Part shown: positions 1 to 7,264 of the stretch, piece after piece
Layout of the letters: the number at the start of each line of letters is the position of its first letter
How positions within the stretch are numbered: position 1 is the first letter of the stretch
Origin: Bacteroidia bacterium
GTDB taxonomy: Bacteria; Bacteroidota; Bacteroidia; Flavobacteriales; Flavobacteriaceae
DNA length: 10,858 bases
NCBI GenBank assembly: GCA_018679315.1
Contig: JAHHLF010000229.1
Span: 1-10,858 of the forward strand
Reading direction: 5' to 3'
The notes under the pieces: model-generated
What the model was told of the DNA's origin: nothing
Seen by the model: the letters and a program-made list of their open reading frames with translations, nothing else
The model's database searches: none
Made by a program: the position numbers and the translations under genes

Positions 1-63
1 CCAACAAAACCTAAACTGCATTAAAACGCTATTTAGTTAGAACGTTGTGCTTATATCTCGGGT

Positions 64-96
64 GTACTGACGCTGCTGCGCAGGTCAGCACTTTTA
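64..96 (+). terminator. Weak hairpin followed by a short T run
   Basis: CTGAC at 67-71 pairs with GTCAG at 84-88, and an inner CTG (73-75) pairs with CAG (81-83) if G72 is bulged. The pairs G64-C91 and T65-A90 could extend it past one mismatch. TTTT follows at 92-95, so as a terminator it would act on plus-strand transcription entering from the left of the window. The stem is imperfect and no gene ending is visible in the window, so this is only a possibility. I recognise nothing else in positions 1-120; all three plus frames hit a stop within the first 40 bases. Confidence 0.25.
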
Positions 97-120
97 ATTG
101 CATACGTGAAATACATTCTC

Positions 121-157
121 AAAAATAGAACTGCCGGCTGAAAACAACCGGCAGTTT
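121..157 (-). terminator. Rho-independent terminator of tRNA-Leu
   Basis: An inverted repeat of at least 9 bp pairs 129-137 with 148-156 (core CTGCCGG/CCGGCAG) around a 10-base loop. Read on the minus strand it begins two bases after the tRNA 3' end and is followed by a T-rich stretch complementary to the A run at 121-125. This is the layout of an intrinsic terminator serving the tRNA gene. On the plus strand the tail is only TTT, so it is much weaker in that direction. Confidence 0.8.
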
Positions 158-158
158 G

Positions 159-242
159 TACCTCGGGTGGGAATCGAACCCACACGGTATTGCTACCACT
201 GGATTTTGAATCCAGCGCGTCTACCAATTCCGCCACCGAGGC
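159..242 (-). tRNA. tRNA-Leu, anticodon CAA
   Basis: An 84-nt class II tRNA on the minus strand. The acceptor strand GCCTCGG pairs with CCGAGGT. The D-arm has GAATTGGTAGACGC. The anticodon stem CTGGA/TCCAG encloses loop TTCAAAA with anticodon CAA, which reads UUG leucine codons. A long variable arm (GGTA/TACC) is typical of tRNA-Leu, and the T-arm is GTGGG-TTCGATT-CCCAC. The discriminator base is A, as leucyl-tRNA synthetases prefer. CCA is not encoded (CAA follows), so it must be added by the nucleotidyltransferase. The first acceptor pair comes out as G1·U72 rather than the usual G1-C72, which is odd. The gene stands alone between its own promoter and terminator. Confidence 0.95.
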
Positions 243-259
243 CTTTGATAGAAGGATTG

Positions 260-295
260 CAAACTTACATAATAATTTCATTTTGCTTTCAAAAA
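260..295 (-). promoter_or_regulatory. Promoter of tRNA-Leu (TTG-N22-TAnnTTTG)
   Basis: On the minus strand, TAAGTTTG (267 down to 260) is an exact match to the Bacteroidota -7 element TAnnTTTG. A TTTTTG run (295 to 290) supplies the -33 TTG after a 22-base spacer, within the 17-23 range described for flavobacteria. The predicted transcription start lies about 10 bases before the mature tRNA 5' end. Confidence 0.6.
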
Positions 296-311
296 TTAGG
301 CGCCCTATTCC

Positions 312-341
312 TTTAGCAACACAAATAAATGTGTAAATTTG
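312..341 (+). promoter_or_regulatory. Probable promoter of prs
   Basis: TAAATTTG at 334-341 fits the -7 consensus TAnnTTTG exactly. TTTA at 312-315, with an 18-base spacer, is a one-mismatch -33 element. Transcription would start near 347, giving a leader of about 45 bases before the prs ATG. It is back to back with the tRNA-Leu promoter. Confidence 0.5.
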
Positions 342-391
342 CACCTCCTTAAGAATAAGGTATATAAATACGCATATAGAAGTTCGTAGCA

Positions 392-1333
392 ATGCCCTAT
401 CAAGTTCCGGATCCCAAAATTTTCGCGTGTACGCAAAGTACCGTCCTGGGTAATAAAATTGCCGAAGCCTATGGCGCCGACCTGGGTAAAGTTCATTTTG
501 CCCGCTATAGCGACGGGGAATTTCAACCGTCTTTCGAAGAATCTATTCGGGGTACCCGCATTTTTTTAATCGGATCGACAAATCCGAGTTCTGAAAATTT
601 AATGGAAATGCTCTTGATGCTCGATGCTGCTAAACGCGCTTCAGCGAGGCATATTACCGCGGTTATACCTTATTTTGGATGGGCGCGACAAGACCGGAAA
701 GATAAACCCAGAGTTCCTATTGCTGCAAAACTGGTGGCAAAGATGCTGGAGACTGCAGGGGCAACCCGGATCATCACCATGGATCTTCACGCAGATCAGA
801 TCCAGGGGTTTTTCGAGAAGCCTGTAGATCATTTATTTGCTTCTACTATGTTCTTGCCTTATTTGCGAGACCTAAACCTGAATGATCTTACTATTGCCTC
901 ACCGGATATGGGCGGCTCTAAAAGAGCCTATGCCTATTCCAAAGCGATGGAAAGTGAAGTAGTCATTTGCTACAAGCAGCGTGCGAAGGCAAATGTGATC
1001 TCACATATGGAGCTAATCGGGAACGTAGAAGGAAGACATGTCGTTTTGGTCGATGATTTGATCGATACGGCAGGGACCCTCACTAGAGCTGCAGATCTTA
1101 TGATGGAGCGAGGGGCTGCCAGTGTTCGAGCAATGGCTAGCCATGGATTATTTTCCAAGGACGCCTATGAGAAAATTCAAAATTCAAAATTAGAAGAATT
1201 GATCGTTACAGATTCAATTGCTTTAGACCCAAAAAGTGATAAAGTAAAAGTACTGAGCTGTGCCGATCTCTTTGCCGATGTCATGCATCGGGTACATCAT
1301 AATACCTCCATCTCGTCTAAATTCCTGATGTAG
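392..1333 (+). CDS. prs: Ribose-phosphate pyrophosphokinase (PRPP synthase)
   Basis: This cytoplasmic enzyme makes 5-phosphoribosyl-1-pyrophosphate from ribose 5-phosphate and ATP, feeding purine, pyrimidine, histidine, tryptophan and NAD synthesis. At 313 residues it has the normal class I length. Visible motifs are the N-terminal YSDGEFQPSFEESIRG (39-54), ARQDRKDKPR of the ATP site (98-107), MDLHADQIQGFF (130-141) with the nucleotide-binding histidine, the flexible catalytic loop with K195 and R197, and the PRPP-binding signature VLVDDLIDTAGTL (218-230). The ATG at 392 gives the start usual for flavobacterial homologues (MPxQxPxPKIFA); no Shine-Dalgarno is present, as usual in this phylum. 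It is followed after 33 bases by rplY with no terminator between, so the two are probably co-transcribed. The final codon is ATG directly before TAG, which is harmless. Confidence 0.97.
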   Translation: MPYQVPDPKIFACTQSTVLGNKIAEAYGADLGKVHFARYSDGEFQPSFEESIRGTRIFLIGSTNPSSENLMEMLLMLDAAKRASARHITAVIPYFGWARQDRKDKPRVPIAAKLVAKMLETAGATRIITMDLHADQIQGFFEKPVDHLFASTMFLPYLRDLNLNDLTIASPDMGGSKRAYAYSKAMESEVVICYKQRAKANVISHMELIGNVEGRHVVLVDDLIDTAGTLTRAADLMMERGAASVRAMASHGLFSKDAYEKIQNSKLEELIVTDSIALDPKSDKVKVLSCADLFADVMHRVHHNTSISSKFLM

Positions 1334-1366
1334 GTTAACACATAAATTATTAGATAACTATTTATA

Positions 1367-2062
1367 ATGAAGTCAATTACAATTAAAGGATCAGAAAGAG
1401 AAAGCGTGGGCAAGAAATCATCTCGTGCCTTGCGTAATGCTGGAAAGATCCCTTGCGTTGTGTACGGAGGGGAAACACCATTACACTTTTCAGCGGATGA
1501 ACTCTCATTCAGAGATTTGGTGTACACCGCCAATGCATATACGGTGTCAATTGAACTCGAGAATGGAAACAAAGTAGATGCAGTCATGCAGGATATTCAA
1601 TACCATCCCGTGACCGATAACATCTTACATGTTGATTTTTATCAATTATTCAAAGACAAGGAGCTCACAATGGCTATCCCTGTACGTTTACACGGAAGTT
1701 CTCCGGGTGTACGTAATGGTGGCCGATTGTTATTCCGAAAGCGTAAGCTTGACATAAAAGCGTTACCAGATAATCTCCCGGATTTCTTCGATATAGATAT
1801 TTCCGAATTGAAGATCGGTGATAATATTACTGTGGAATCTTTATTAAATGATGATTTTACAATTCTTCACCCTGATACTACTGTTGTAGTTCAGGTCAAG
1901 ATGTCTAGAGTAGCCATCGAAGATGAGGTTGAAGAGGAAGAAGAAGGCCTGGAAGGAGAAGAGGGTGTTGAAGGTGCTGAAGGTGCTGAAGGTGCAGCTG
2001 CTGGTACTGAAGGTGGCGAAGCTCCAAAAACAGAAGCTCCTGCCGAAGGCGGAGGAGAATAA
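1367..2062 (+). CDS. rplY: 50S ribosomal protein L25/general stress protein Ctc
   Basis: This protein binds 5S rRNA in the large ribosomal subunit. At 231 residues it is the long Ctc/TL5 form, not the roughly 95-residue E. coli form. Residues 1-92 form the L25 domain (GKKSSRALRNAGKIPCVVYGG at 15-35, in two parts SSRALRNAGKIP and CVVYGG, then HVDFYQL at 88-94). Residues 95-182 form the beta-rich TL5 C-terminal domain. Residues 184-231 are a low-complexity tail rich in Glu, Gly and Ala that begins EDEVEEEEEG. The tail is unusually acidic for a ribosomal protein, although acidic extensions do occur on Bacteroidota L25. The order prs-ctc-pth is conserved in many bacteria and supports the call. 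A strong terminator follows the gene. Confidence 0.95.
   Translation: MKSITIKGSERESVGKKSSRALRNAGKIPCVVYGGETPLHFSADELSFRDLVYTANAYTVSIELENGNKVDAVMQDIQYHPVTDNILHVDFYQLFKDKELTMAIPVRLHGSSPGVRNGGRLLFRKRKLDIKALPDNLPDFFDIDISELKIGDNITVESLLNDDFTILHPDTTVVVQVKMSRVAIEDEVEEEEEGLEGEEGVEGAEGAEGAAAGTEGGEAPKTEAPAEGGGE
1964..1990 (+). repeat. Three tandem 9-bp units inside the rplY tail
   Basis: GGTGTTGAA-GGTGCTGAA-GGTGCTGAA encodes G-V-E, G-A-E, G-A-E (residues 200-208). A diverged fourth copy, GGTACTGAA, lies at 2003-2011. The units keep frame, so gain or loss of a copy would only change the length of the acidic tail. Confidence 0.75.
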
Positions 2063-2079
2063 TCCTTATACTAATTCAC

Positions 2080-2125
2080 AAAGCATCCTGATGGCCTCAT
2101 GCTATTGGGATGCTTTTGTATTTTT
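2080..2125 (+). terminator. Rho-independent terminator after rplY
   Basis: AAAGCATCC (2080-2088) pairs perfectly with GGATGCTTT (2108-2116), a 9-bp stem with a 19-base loop. The T-rich stretch TTTTGTATTTTT follows. It should end the prs-rplY transcript, separating pth from these genes unless readthrough occurs. Confidence 0.8.
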
Positions 2126-2205
2126 ATCGCCAAAGCAATCGCATGTGTTGGCTGATCCCAAATATTTTTCGAAAAAAAGGCAGTATTCTTGCTGAATCAG
2201 ATCCC

Positions 2206-2772
2206 ATGAAAAAGTTTTTAGTTGTTGGGTTAGGAAATATCGGAGAGAAGTATGCCGGAACACGGCATAATATTGGTTTTCAGGTGCTTAATGCACTAGC
2301 CGAAAATAAGGAAGTTGCTTTCAAACCCGAGAAGCTTGGTGATGTAACAGAGGTAAAGATCAAGGGAAAATCAGTCCTTTGCCTGAAACCTTCCACCTAT
2401 ATGAACCTCAGTGGTAAAGCCATAAAATATTGGATGGAAAAAGAGAAAATTCCCTTGTCCAATGTGCTGATCATTACTGATGATATCAACTTGCCTTTTG
2501 GATCGATCCGACTCAAAGCAAAGGGCAGTGATGGGGGCCATAATGGTTTGCAGGATATCCAGAACAAGCTTCAGACAACAGCCTATCACAGATTCCGATT
2601 TGGTATAGGAGACGATTTCTCAAAAGGTGGGCAAACCGAATATGTGCTGGGAAAATGGTCGGGAGAAGAATCCGCTTTACTCAAAGAGCGACTCGATCGC
2701 GCAGTTGCCTTGATCGAATCTTTTGTCCATGCCGGCGCCAAAAACACCATGAATACTTTTAACAATACCTGA
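2206..2772 (+). CDS. pth: Peptidyl-tRNA hydrolase
   Basis: This enzyme cleaves the ester bond of peptidyl-tRNAs dropped from stalled ribosomes, recycling the tRNA; it is essential in most bacteria. The 188-residue product matches the family length. Active-site residues known from E. coli are present: N11 (VGLGNIG), catalytic H21 (TRHNIGF), N67 (YMNLSG), D93 (ITDDINLP) and N113 (GGHNGL). I chose the ATG at 2206 because it places VVGLGNIG directly after MKK, as in the family. An in-frame ATG at 2110 would add 32 residues unlike the family and would lie inside the terminator hairpin. I see no convincing promoter between 2126 and 2205; TATTCTTG at 2184-2191 is a one-mismatch -7 element without a -33. 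The stop codon lies one base from the stop of the opposing lipoprotein gene. Confidence 0.96.
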   Translation: MKKFLVVGLGNIGEKYAGTRHNIGFQVLNALAENKEVAFKPEKLGDVTEVKIKGKSVLCLKPSTYMNLSGKAIKYWMEKEKIPLSNVLIITDDINLPFGSIRLKAKGSDGGHNGLQDIQNKLQTTAYHRFRFGIGDDFSKGGQTEYVLGKWSGEESALLKERLDRAVALIESFVHAGAKNTMNTFNNT

Positions 2773-2773
2773 T

Positions 2774-3448
2774 CTATTGGGTTCTAAAAGAGTAGATGCC
2801 GGAATCTGAGGTATTTCCTTCCAGATCTGTCGTGATCACCCTCCAGAAATATACCGTAGCTGCATCTGCGGCTACATTTAGTTCCGTAGTTCCGGAAGCT
2901 AAGCTTCCTACTGATGTTGCAGGTGGGTCTGCCACATCAAGAAATACTTCATACCCGCTGATATCACTATCCACATCTGCGCCTATCCATGACAATAATA
3001 CCTCTCCATTTCCATCACGGGAAGCTGTAGCCCCAGACGATGGGGAAGTAATCTGTGCCGGAAATGGCGCATAGGAAGTCTCGGTTCCCGCATTATAAAA
3101 CAACCATGTCTGACTGGATGTTTCTTCCTGAGATTCATTATTCTTTGAGATGATCTTCCAGGAGAAGGGTGTGCCTTTAGTTATAACTACCCCAAGTGTA
3201 GTGCTGCTTGTAGAGGCTGTCTGTGTACTATTACTTATTAAGTTCTTTACTTCTATCTGGTACGTATCTGTGTTTTTTGACGCATTCCATCTAAAATCTA
3301 CCCGACTTGAAGTTGGTGATATTTCAACTCCAGTAGTGCATTCAGAATTTTGGGCCGGGAAGATCAACACGGCCGGGTCCGGGATCTTCGGGTCGTCCTT
3401 CCCGCATCCGATCACAAAAAATATTATCAATCCAAAGATCTTTTTCAT
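2774..3448 (-). CDS. Surface lipoprotein with two fibronectin III-like domains
   Basis: A 224-residue lipoprotein of unknown function. Residues 1-14 are a short lipoprotein signal ending in the lipobox VIGC, with C15 as the lipidated residue. The next residues, GKDDP, resemble the acidic export signal that sends Bacteroidota lipoproteins to the outer face of the outer membrane. Two beta-sandwich segments of fibronectin III/Ig type follow: about 25-118 (DTYQIEVKN, FSWKIISKNNES) and about 130-224 (SGYEVFLD, YFWRVITTDLEGNTSDSGIYSFRT). No catalytic motif is visible. Its ATG overlaps the stop of the upstream metalloprotease gene in ATGA, so translation is probably coupled and the two products may act together. 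FN3 segments of similar style occur in the protease (about residues 745-838, TYFWRVKPKN). A role in binding, anchoring or modulating the protease is an inference only. No terminator is visible beyond its stop. Confidence 0.85.
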   Translation of the reverse strand: MKKIFGLIIFFVIGCGKDDPKIPDPAVLIFPAQNSECTTGVEISPTSSRVDFRWNASKNTDTYQIEVKNLISNSTQTASTSSTTLGVVITKGTPFSWKIISKNNESQEETSSQTWLFYNAGTETSYAPFPAQITSPSSGATASRDGNGEVLLSWIGADVDSDISGYEVFLDVADPPATSVGSLASGTTELNVAADAATVYFWRVITTDLEGNTSDSGIYSFRTQ

Positions 3449-6400
3449 TGCTTAATGACTTTATAAGTGCCCCGCACAGTTTCGGATCGCAATTGAATAA
3501 AATAGATCCCTGCCGGAAGGCCATCAAAACGTAATTGCATATTGTTAACAGCTACTCTCTGACTACTTCTTCGTACCAGTTTGCCATCATAATCAAATAT
3601 GGCAACTTCCACCAATTGTTCATTATTTGGAAGTGCAACCACTATTTCCTCGCTAAAAGGGTTTGGGTATAACAAAGGCTGTCCGGAAGTAAAGAAGGTC
3701 TCCTCATGAACTCCTTGACAAGCTTGTGGCGTAGAAACTTTTAACGTATTCAATCCTGATTTAAGATCAAATTGTACTTGAGAATTTTCTACGGTGCTTA
3801 CTTCCCCATTGAATTCAACCTGATAAACAACAGATCCTGTCAAATTAAGCGTAACAAATTGTCCATCAGGAGAAATATTGGCGAATACAATAAGGGGCTC
3901 AGGTTCGGAAATGACCAAAGTGAAACACTGTTCTTCATAGGCATTGGTGCCGTCAGTTGCTGTCAGGCACAAGCTGTAAGATCCAGCTCCTAAATTGGAC
4001 CATTCAAAATCTGTTGTGAACATATTGGAAACATCCGTTCCAGGGCCAGTTAACATTCCTGTATAAGTGAGATCCTGTATTGCTTCGATCTGAATAAAAC
4101 CATCATTCTGGGTCAAACAGGATTCACTCTCTATACTAAGGCTGAAATTGTCGGAAGCAAACCGGAATACCGGGCACCCATCTGTATCTACTTCAGATCC
4201 TACCGGCGTATTCGGGCATAGATCATCTGAATCAAAAACACCATCTCCGTCACTATCGGGAAGTATCTCTCCTTCAAGACAGAGTTCAAGTGTAAATTCA
4301 TCTAAGGACCCTCCATCTTCATCAAAAGTATCGGCAACGGTAAGGACCCAATCCCCGAAAGCAGATTCTCCATTAAAAGCGGCCAAATTTCCTATCGGTC
4401 GCACTGTACCCCCGATCGCAGGGTTATTGTTGCAAACAAAAGGAGAAGCCTCATCATCAAAGACAGCTACAATGTTATCTGCAGAACCACATGAATTGGA
4501 AACCAATACCACTTCTGTGCCGGCTGGAGAGCGAAGTGTTACCACAAGATCAGAAACGAAACTATGGTCGAGATCCAAAGTGACGTTTACGTCATTGATC
4601 AGGAGATCGTTTATTATGGTTATCGTAGAAGTAATCGTTGGCGTTCCATTGACTGAAATAGCAATAGGTGTATCCGTTGCAGAAAACAAAGCGCAATTCA
4701 CACTAACAGTGCTAAAGCTAAATGGAGTGCCAAAATTCCCTTCACCACATACATTTTTTGGTTTTACACGCCAGAAATAGGTTGTATCCCCTAGTAATCC
4801 ATCTGCCTGAAATTCTGTAAATGCCGTAGTTGTTGCGAGAACAACATTTGTAAATCCTACATCTGTAGCCACTTCCAGATCAAAGGAAGAATACGAATCA
4901 TCTCCTTCCCATCCCAGGCTTGGACTAACGCTAATATCGGTAGCTCCGTCTGTGGGGGTCGTCAGCACGACATCGTTGAATGACCCATCCAGGATCGCTA
5001 CCATTACTTCTACTTGCTGAGAAGAAGTACTCCCAGTGGCAATCACTGAAATCGGATATATTCCCGGACTCACCCCCGCAGTATTACTCAAGGTCATAGT
5101 TACCGCTGTATTAGTTGCCGAAGCTGTGGTCGGGTTGAAGGCAACACCTAAACCTGCAGGTTCCCCGGAGCTTGAAAAAGTGACCGTTTCATTAAACCCG
5201 CCATATGTTTGATACTCGAATGGGATCACCAGATCTGCAGGTGCACATACTGTTTCCTCAAGCCTGTCGAACTGCAAAACGATATCAGATTCGGTTATCT
5301 CAAAACTCGTCGAATTGACAGCTAGAAATATATTATCGCTGGCTTTCACAATAAATCGTCCGAACGAAGTTGTCATCCCGGGAAGAAGCACTTCATAACT
5401 CCCATCATTCAATACATCCTCTGCTAATTGGATCGGAAATGAAAGTCCGCCGTCAAGGGAAAGAAATATATCTACTGTTTGCGTATTGACAGGATTCTGA
5501 TCTGTATTAGCCACATCCCAGCTAATTTCCTGTACACTTCCGGCAGCATAGGATTCTGCTGTGTCCTGCGAAGTGATCACAAAGGGGCCGGCATCCTGGG
5601 TAACGCTAACCAGGATTTCATCAGAATCTACCTGTCCCCCACCTTCGGCATTGTCACGCACTGTTAAGGAGAAATTTAAATCACGTTGGACGGTGGAAAC
5701 AGTTTCCCATGCCGTATTAATTCCCGGGTTGGTCTGGGTAAGATTCCCTACAGATATTTCCGATAATTTGGGAAAGTACCTGTTCGGGTCAGTGGTTGGC
5801 CGCAAAGATCTAAAATTTGCTCCGGCAACCTGAGTCGGCCCAAAGCTAGCGCGGGTTACAATACCATTATCTGTCTGCTCCCAGCAATATGTAAGCACAT
5901 CTCCTCCATCTGCATCTGAGGCATTACCCGTAAGCACAAATGCTGTTCCTGCGGGTATGGTGAAATCCCCGGTTGATACAATTACTGGCGGTGTATTGGT
6001 CAGGGTAGTCTCCATTGCACATGAAGTGCCTTGCAAATACTCAACTATTTGCTCTATACTCTTATAGTGAAAGTAATCATCACTATTCTGGGCAACGTTG
6101 TTACCGGCAACAATGCCGGCATATGCCATTAAGGTAGTACCACTTCCAGGTTCTACCTGCACTTGCGTCCCTTCACTATCGAAAGACCATGTGTGATTGG
6201 CCCCAAACTGATGCCCTATTTCATGTATGACAAAGTCGAGATCAAAAGTGTCGCCTTGAGGGGATAAAGCAGATGAAAAAGCGCTTCCTTTTATATTGTC
6301 CTGGCATACAGATCCTATAGCTCCTGCATTCCCGTTATCTGTATCTTCATGGAATAAATGCCCGATATCATAATTGGCTTCACCAATTGTAGCCGTCAGT

Positions 6401-7215
6401 GTGTTTTGGACCTCAACATTCAGATTAGTCGTATAGGGATCTGTATTGGGATTTGGATACACCACCAGATCATTATTCGCTATCAGTTCAAGGGTAACCG
6501 CCAGATCTGTTTCAAGTATTTCATTAACGCGGGTAAGTGTTGCATTGATCGCTGCCAGGGCATCGCCCACAGTGCCCCCGTGGAACTGAGTGTATTCTCC
6601 TGAAGCGCTGACTGCCAAACGGTACTTTCTCAATGTCTGATCGACAACAACACGGGCCGTTGATGGGATCTCATCCATGATCTTAGCCTGCGTATTACAG
6701 ACGAATTTGGAAGTAGTCAGCCCCTCTTTGTTTCGTTTATAGACAACGTAAAGATCCTTGTCTTTTTTGATTTTTTGTAAAAATGTATGTTCCCTGGACT
6801 TTGCGTCAATGACCATGCTTTGCACCCCCTGGTGGGATACGCTAAATCTTATTCGGGTAGCTGGATCATTTTGTTGTACGCCTTGATAAGATCTAATATT
6901 CGGATATTTGGCTTGAAGCTCAGGAGCGAATACTGGTGTTTCCCATATTATGAAAGTGGCCATATTGCCATTTTTGTCCGGAAAGGAAATTTCCTGCCTG
7001 CTATTATCAGCAAAGGAGATATCAGAGAGATCTGAGCGAAATTTCTCCTGATCGAGTCTGTAAACCTTAGATCGAGCAGCTTCCTCTTCGTTCAAGAATA
7101 GAATTTCATCAACCGGCTTCTGAGATATCCCTTCCCAGGCGCTTTGTTGCGCAAATCCACTTAAGCAGAAAATAAATATGGGAAATGATAAAACAAGCTG
7201 TAATTTTGCTCTCAT
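3445..7215 (-). CDS. Secreted reprolysin-type zinc metalloprotease, T9SS substrate
   Basis: A 1256-residue exported protein. Residues 1-22 form a Sec signal peptide (hydrophobic core, then SGFAQQ). About 23-190 is a propeptide; C173 in KFVCNTQ might act as a cysteine switch. The catalytic domain spans about 190-405, with the zinc site HEIGHQFGANH at 331-341 (ligands H331, H335, H341; base E332) and Met-turn TTLMAYAG (M363), as in M12B-like metzincins. Beta-rich domains follow (405-540, 540-640, 640-745), then an FN3 (745-838), a proprotein convertase P-like domain (about 840-980, DLDHSFVSDLVVTLRSP and FGDWVLTVADTF), one calcium-binding thrombospondin type 3 repeat (986-1014, DSDGDGVFDSDDLCP), and two further beta domains. 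The end, 1181-1256 (LYPNPF ... GLPAGIYFIQL ... KVIKQ), is a type A T9SS sorting domain. It probably digests extracellular protein, but the substrate is unknown. The frame is intact, and it overlaps the downstream lipoprotein gene by 4 bp. Confidence 0.93.
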   Translation of the reverse strand: MRAKLQLVLSFPIFIFCLSGFAQQSAWEGISQKPVDEILFLNEEEAARSKVYRLDQEKFRSDLSDISFADNSRQEISFPDKNGNMATFIIWETPVFAPELQAKYPNIRSYQGVQQNDPATRIRFSVSHQGVQSMVIDAKSREHTFLQKIKKDKDLYVVYKRNKEGLTTSKFVCNTQAKIMDEIPSTARVVVDQTLRKYRLAVSASGEYTQFHGGTVGDALAAINATLTRVNEILETDLAVTLELIANNDLVVYPNPNTDPYTTNLNVEVQNTLTATIGEANYDIGHLFHEDTDNGNAGAIGSVCQDNIKGSAFSSALSPQGDTFDLDFVIHEIGHQFGANHTWSFDSEGTQVQVEPGSGTTLMAYAGIVAGNNVAQNSDDYFHYKSIEQIVEYLQGTSCAMETTLTNTPPVIVSTGDFTIPAGTAFVLTGNASDADGGDVLTYCWEQTDNGIVTRASFGPTQVAGANFRSLRPTTDPNRYFPKLSEISVGNLTQTNPGINTAWETVSTVQRDLNFSLTVRDNAEGGGQVDSDEILVSVTQDAGPFVITSQDTAESYAAGSVQEISWDVANTDQNPVNTQTVDIFLSLDGGLSFPIQLAEDVLNDGSYEVLLPGMTTSFGRFIVKASDNIFLAVNSTSFEITESDIVLQFDRLEETVCAPADLVIPFEYQTYGGFNETVTFSSSGEPAGLGVAFNPTTASATNTAVTMTLSNTAGVSPGIYPISVIATGSTSSQQVEVMVAILDGSFNDVVLTTPTDGATDISVSPSLGWEGDDSYSSFDLEVATDVGFTNVVLATTTAFTEFQADGLLGDTTYFWRVKPKNVCGEGNFGTPFSFSTVSVNCALFSATDTPIAISVNGTPTITSTITIINDLLINDVNVTLDLDHSFVSDLVVTLRSPAGTEVVLVSNSCGSADNIVAVFDDEASPFVCNNNPAIGGTVRPIGNLAAFNGESAFGDWVLTVADTFDEDGGSLDEFTLELCLEGEILPDSDGDGVFDSDDLCPNTPVGSEVDTDGCPVFRFASDNFSLSIESESCLTQNDGFIQIEAIQDLTYTGMLTGPGTDVSNMFTTDFEWSNLGAGSYSLCLTATDGTNAYEEQCFTLVISEPEPLIVFANISPDGQFVTLNLTGSVVYQVEFNGEVSTVENSQVQFDLKSGLNTLKVSTPQACQGVHEETFFTSGQPLLYPNPFSEEIVVALPNNEQLVEVAIFDYDGKLVRRSSQRVAVNNMQLRFDGLPAGIYFIQLRSETVRGTYKVIKQ
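7177..7208 (+). promoter_or_regulatory. Possible promoter of ribF inside the protease 5' end
   Basis: TAATTTTG at 7201-7208 matches TAnnTTTG exactly. TATG at 7177-7180, with a 20-base spacer, is a poor -33 element. Transcription would begin near 7214 and give a leader of about 50 bases to the ribF GTG. The element lies within the signal-peptide codons of the divergent protease gene. For the protease itself I find only TACATTTA (minus strand, 7241 to 7234), a one-mismatch -7 without a -33. Confidence 0.35.
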
Positions 7216-7264
7216 TTGGGGATTTTAGCACATTAAATGTAAGCCTTTTTAAATATTCTTTCCG

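Noticed and set aside
1..21. Minus-strand ATG at 21-19, possible start of a gene leaving the window on the left
   Set aside because: Only seven codons are visible, and no promoter or family signal supports it.
51..392. Minus-strand reading frame of 113 codons
   Set aside because: It runs straight through the tRNA-Leu gene, its terminator and its promoter; the residues there (ALDSKSSGSNTVWVRFPP) are translated tRNA sequence.
2110..2205. Upstream in-frame ATG that would extend pth by 32 residues
   Set aside because: The start codon lies in the terminator stem and the added sequence does not resemble any peptidyl-tRNA hydrolase; ATG 2206 gives the family N-terminus.
2796..3455. Plus-strand open frames opposite the lipoprotein gene
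   Set aside because: They are shadows of the lipoprotein frame, which has a convincing lipobox and FN3 pattern.
4148..4780. Plus-strand open frame of 210 codons opposite the protease gene
   Set aside because: Its Ser/Thr-rich sequence is what antisense of an Asp/Gly/Thr-rich coding frame produces; no domain or start signal is seen, and the opposite frame is clearly a P-domain and TSP3 repeat.
3445..7215. Possibility that the large protease gene is a frameshifted or fused composite
   Set aside because: The frame is open throughout, the domain order from signal peptide to sorting domain is sensible, and zinc ligands and Met-turn are intact.
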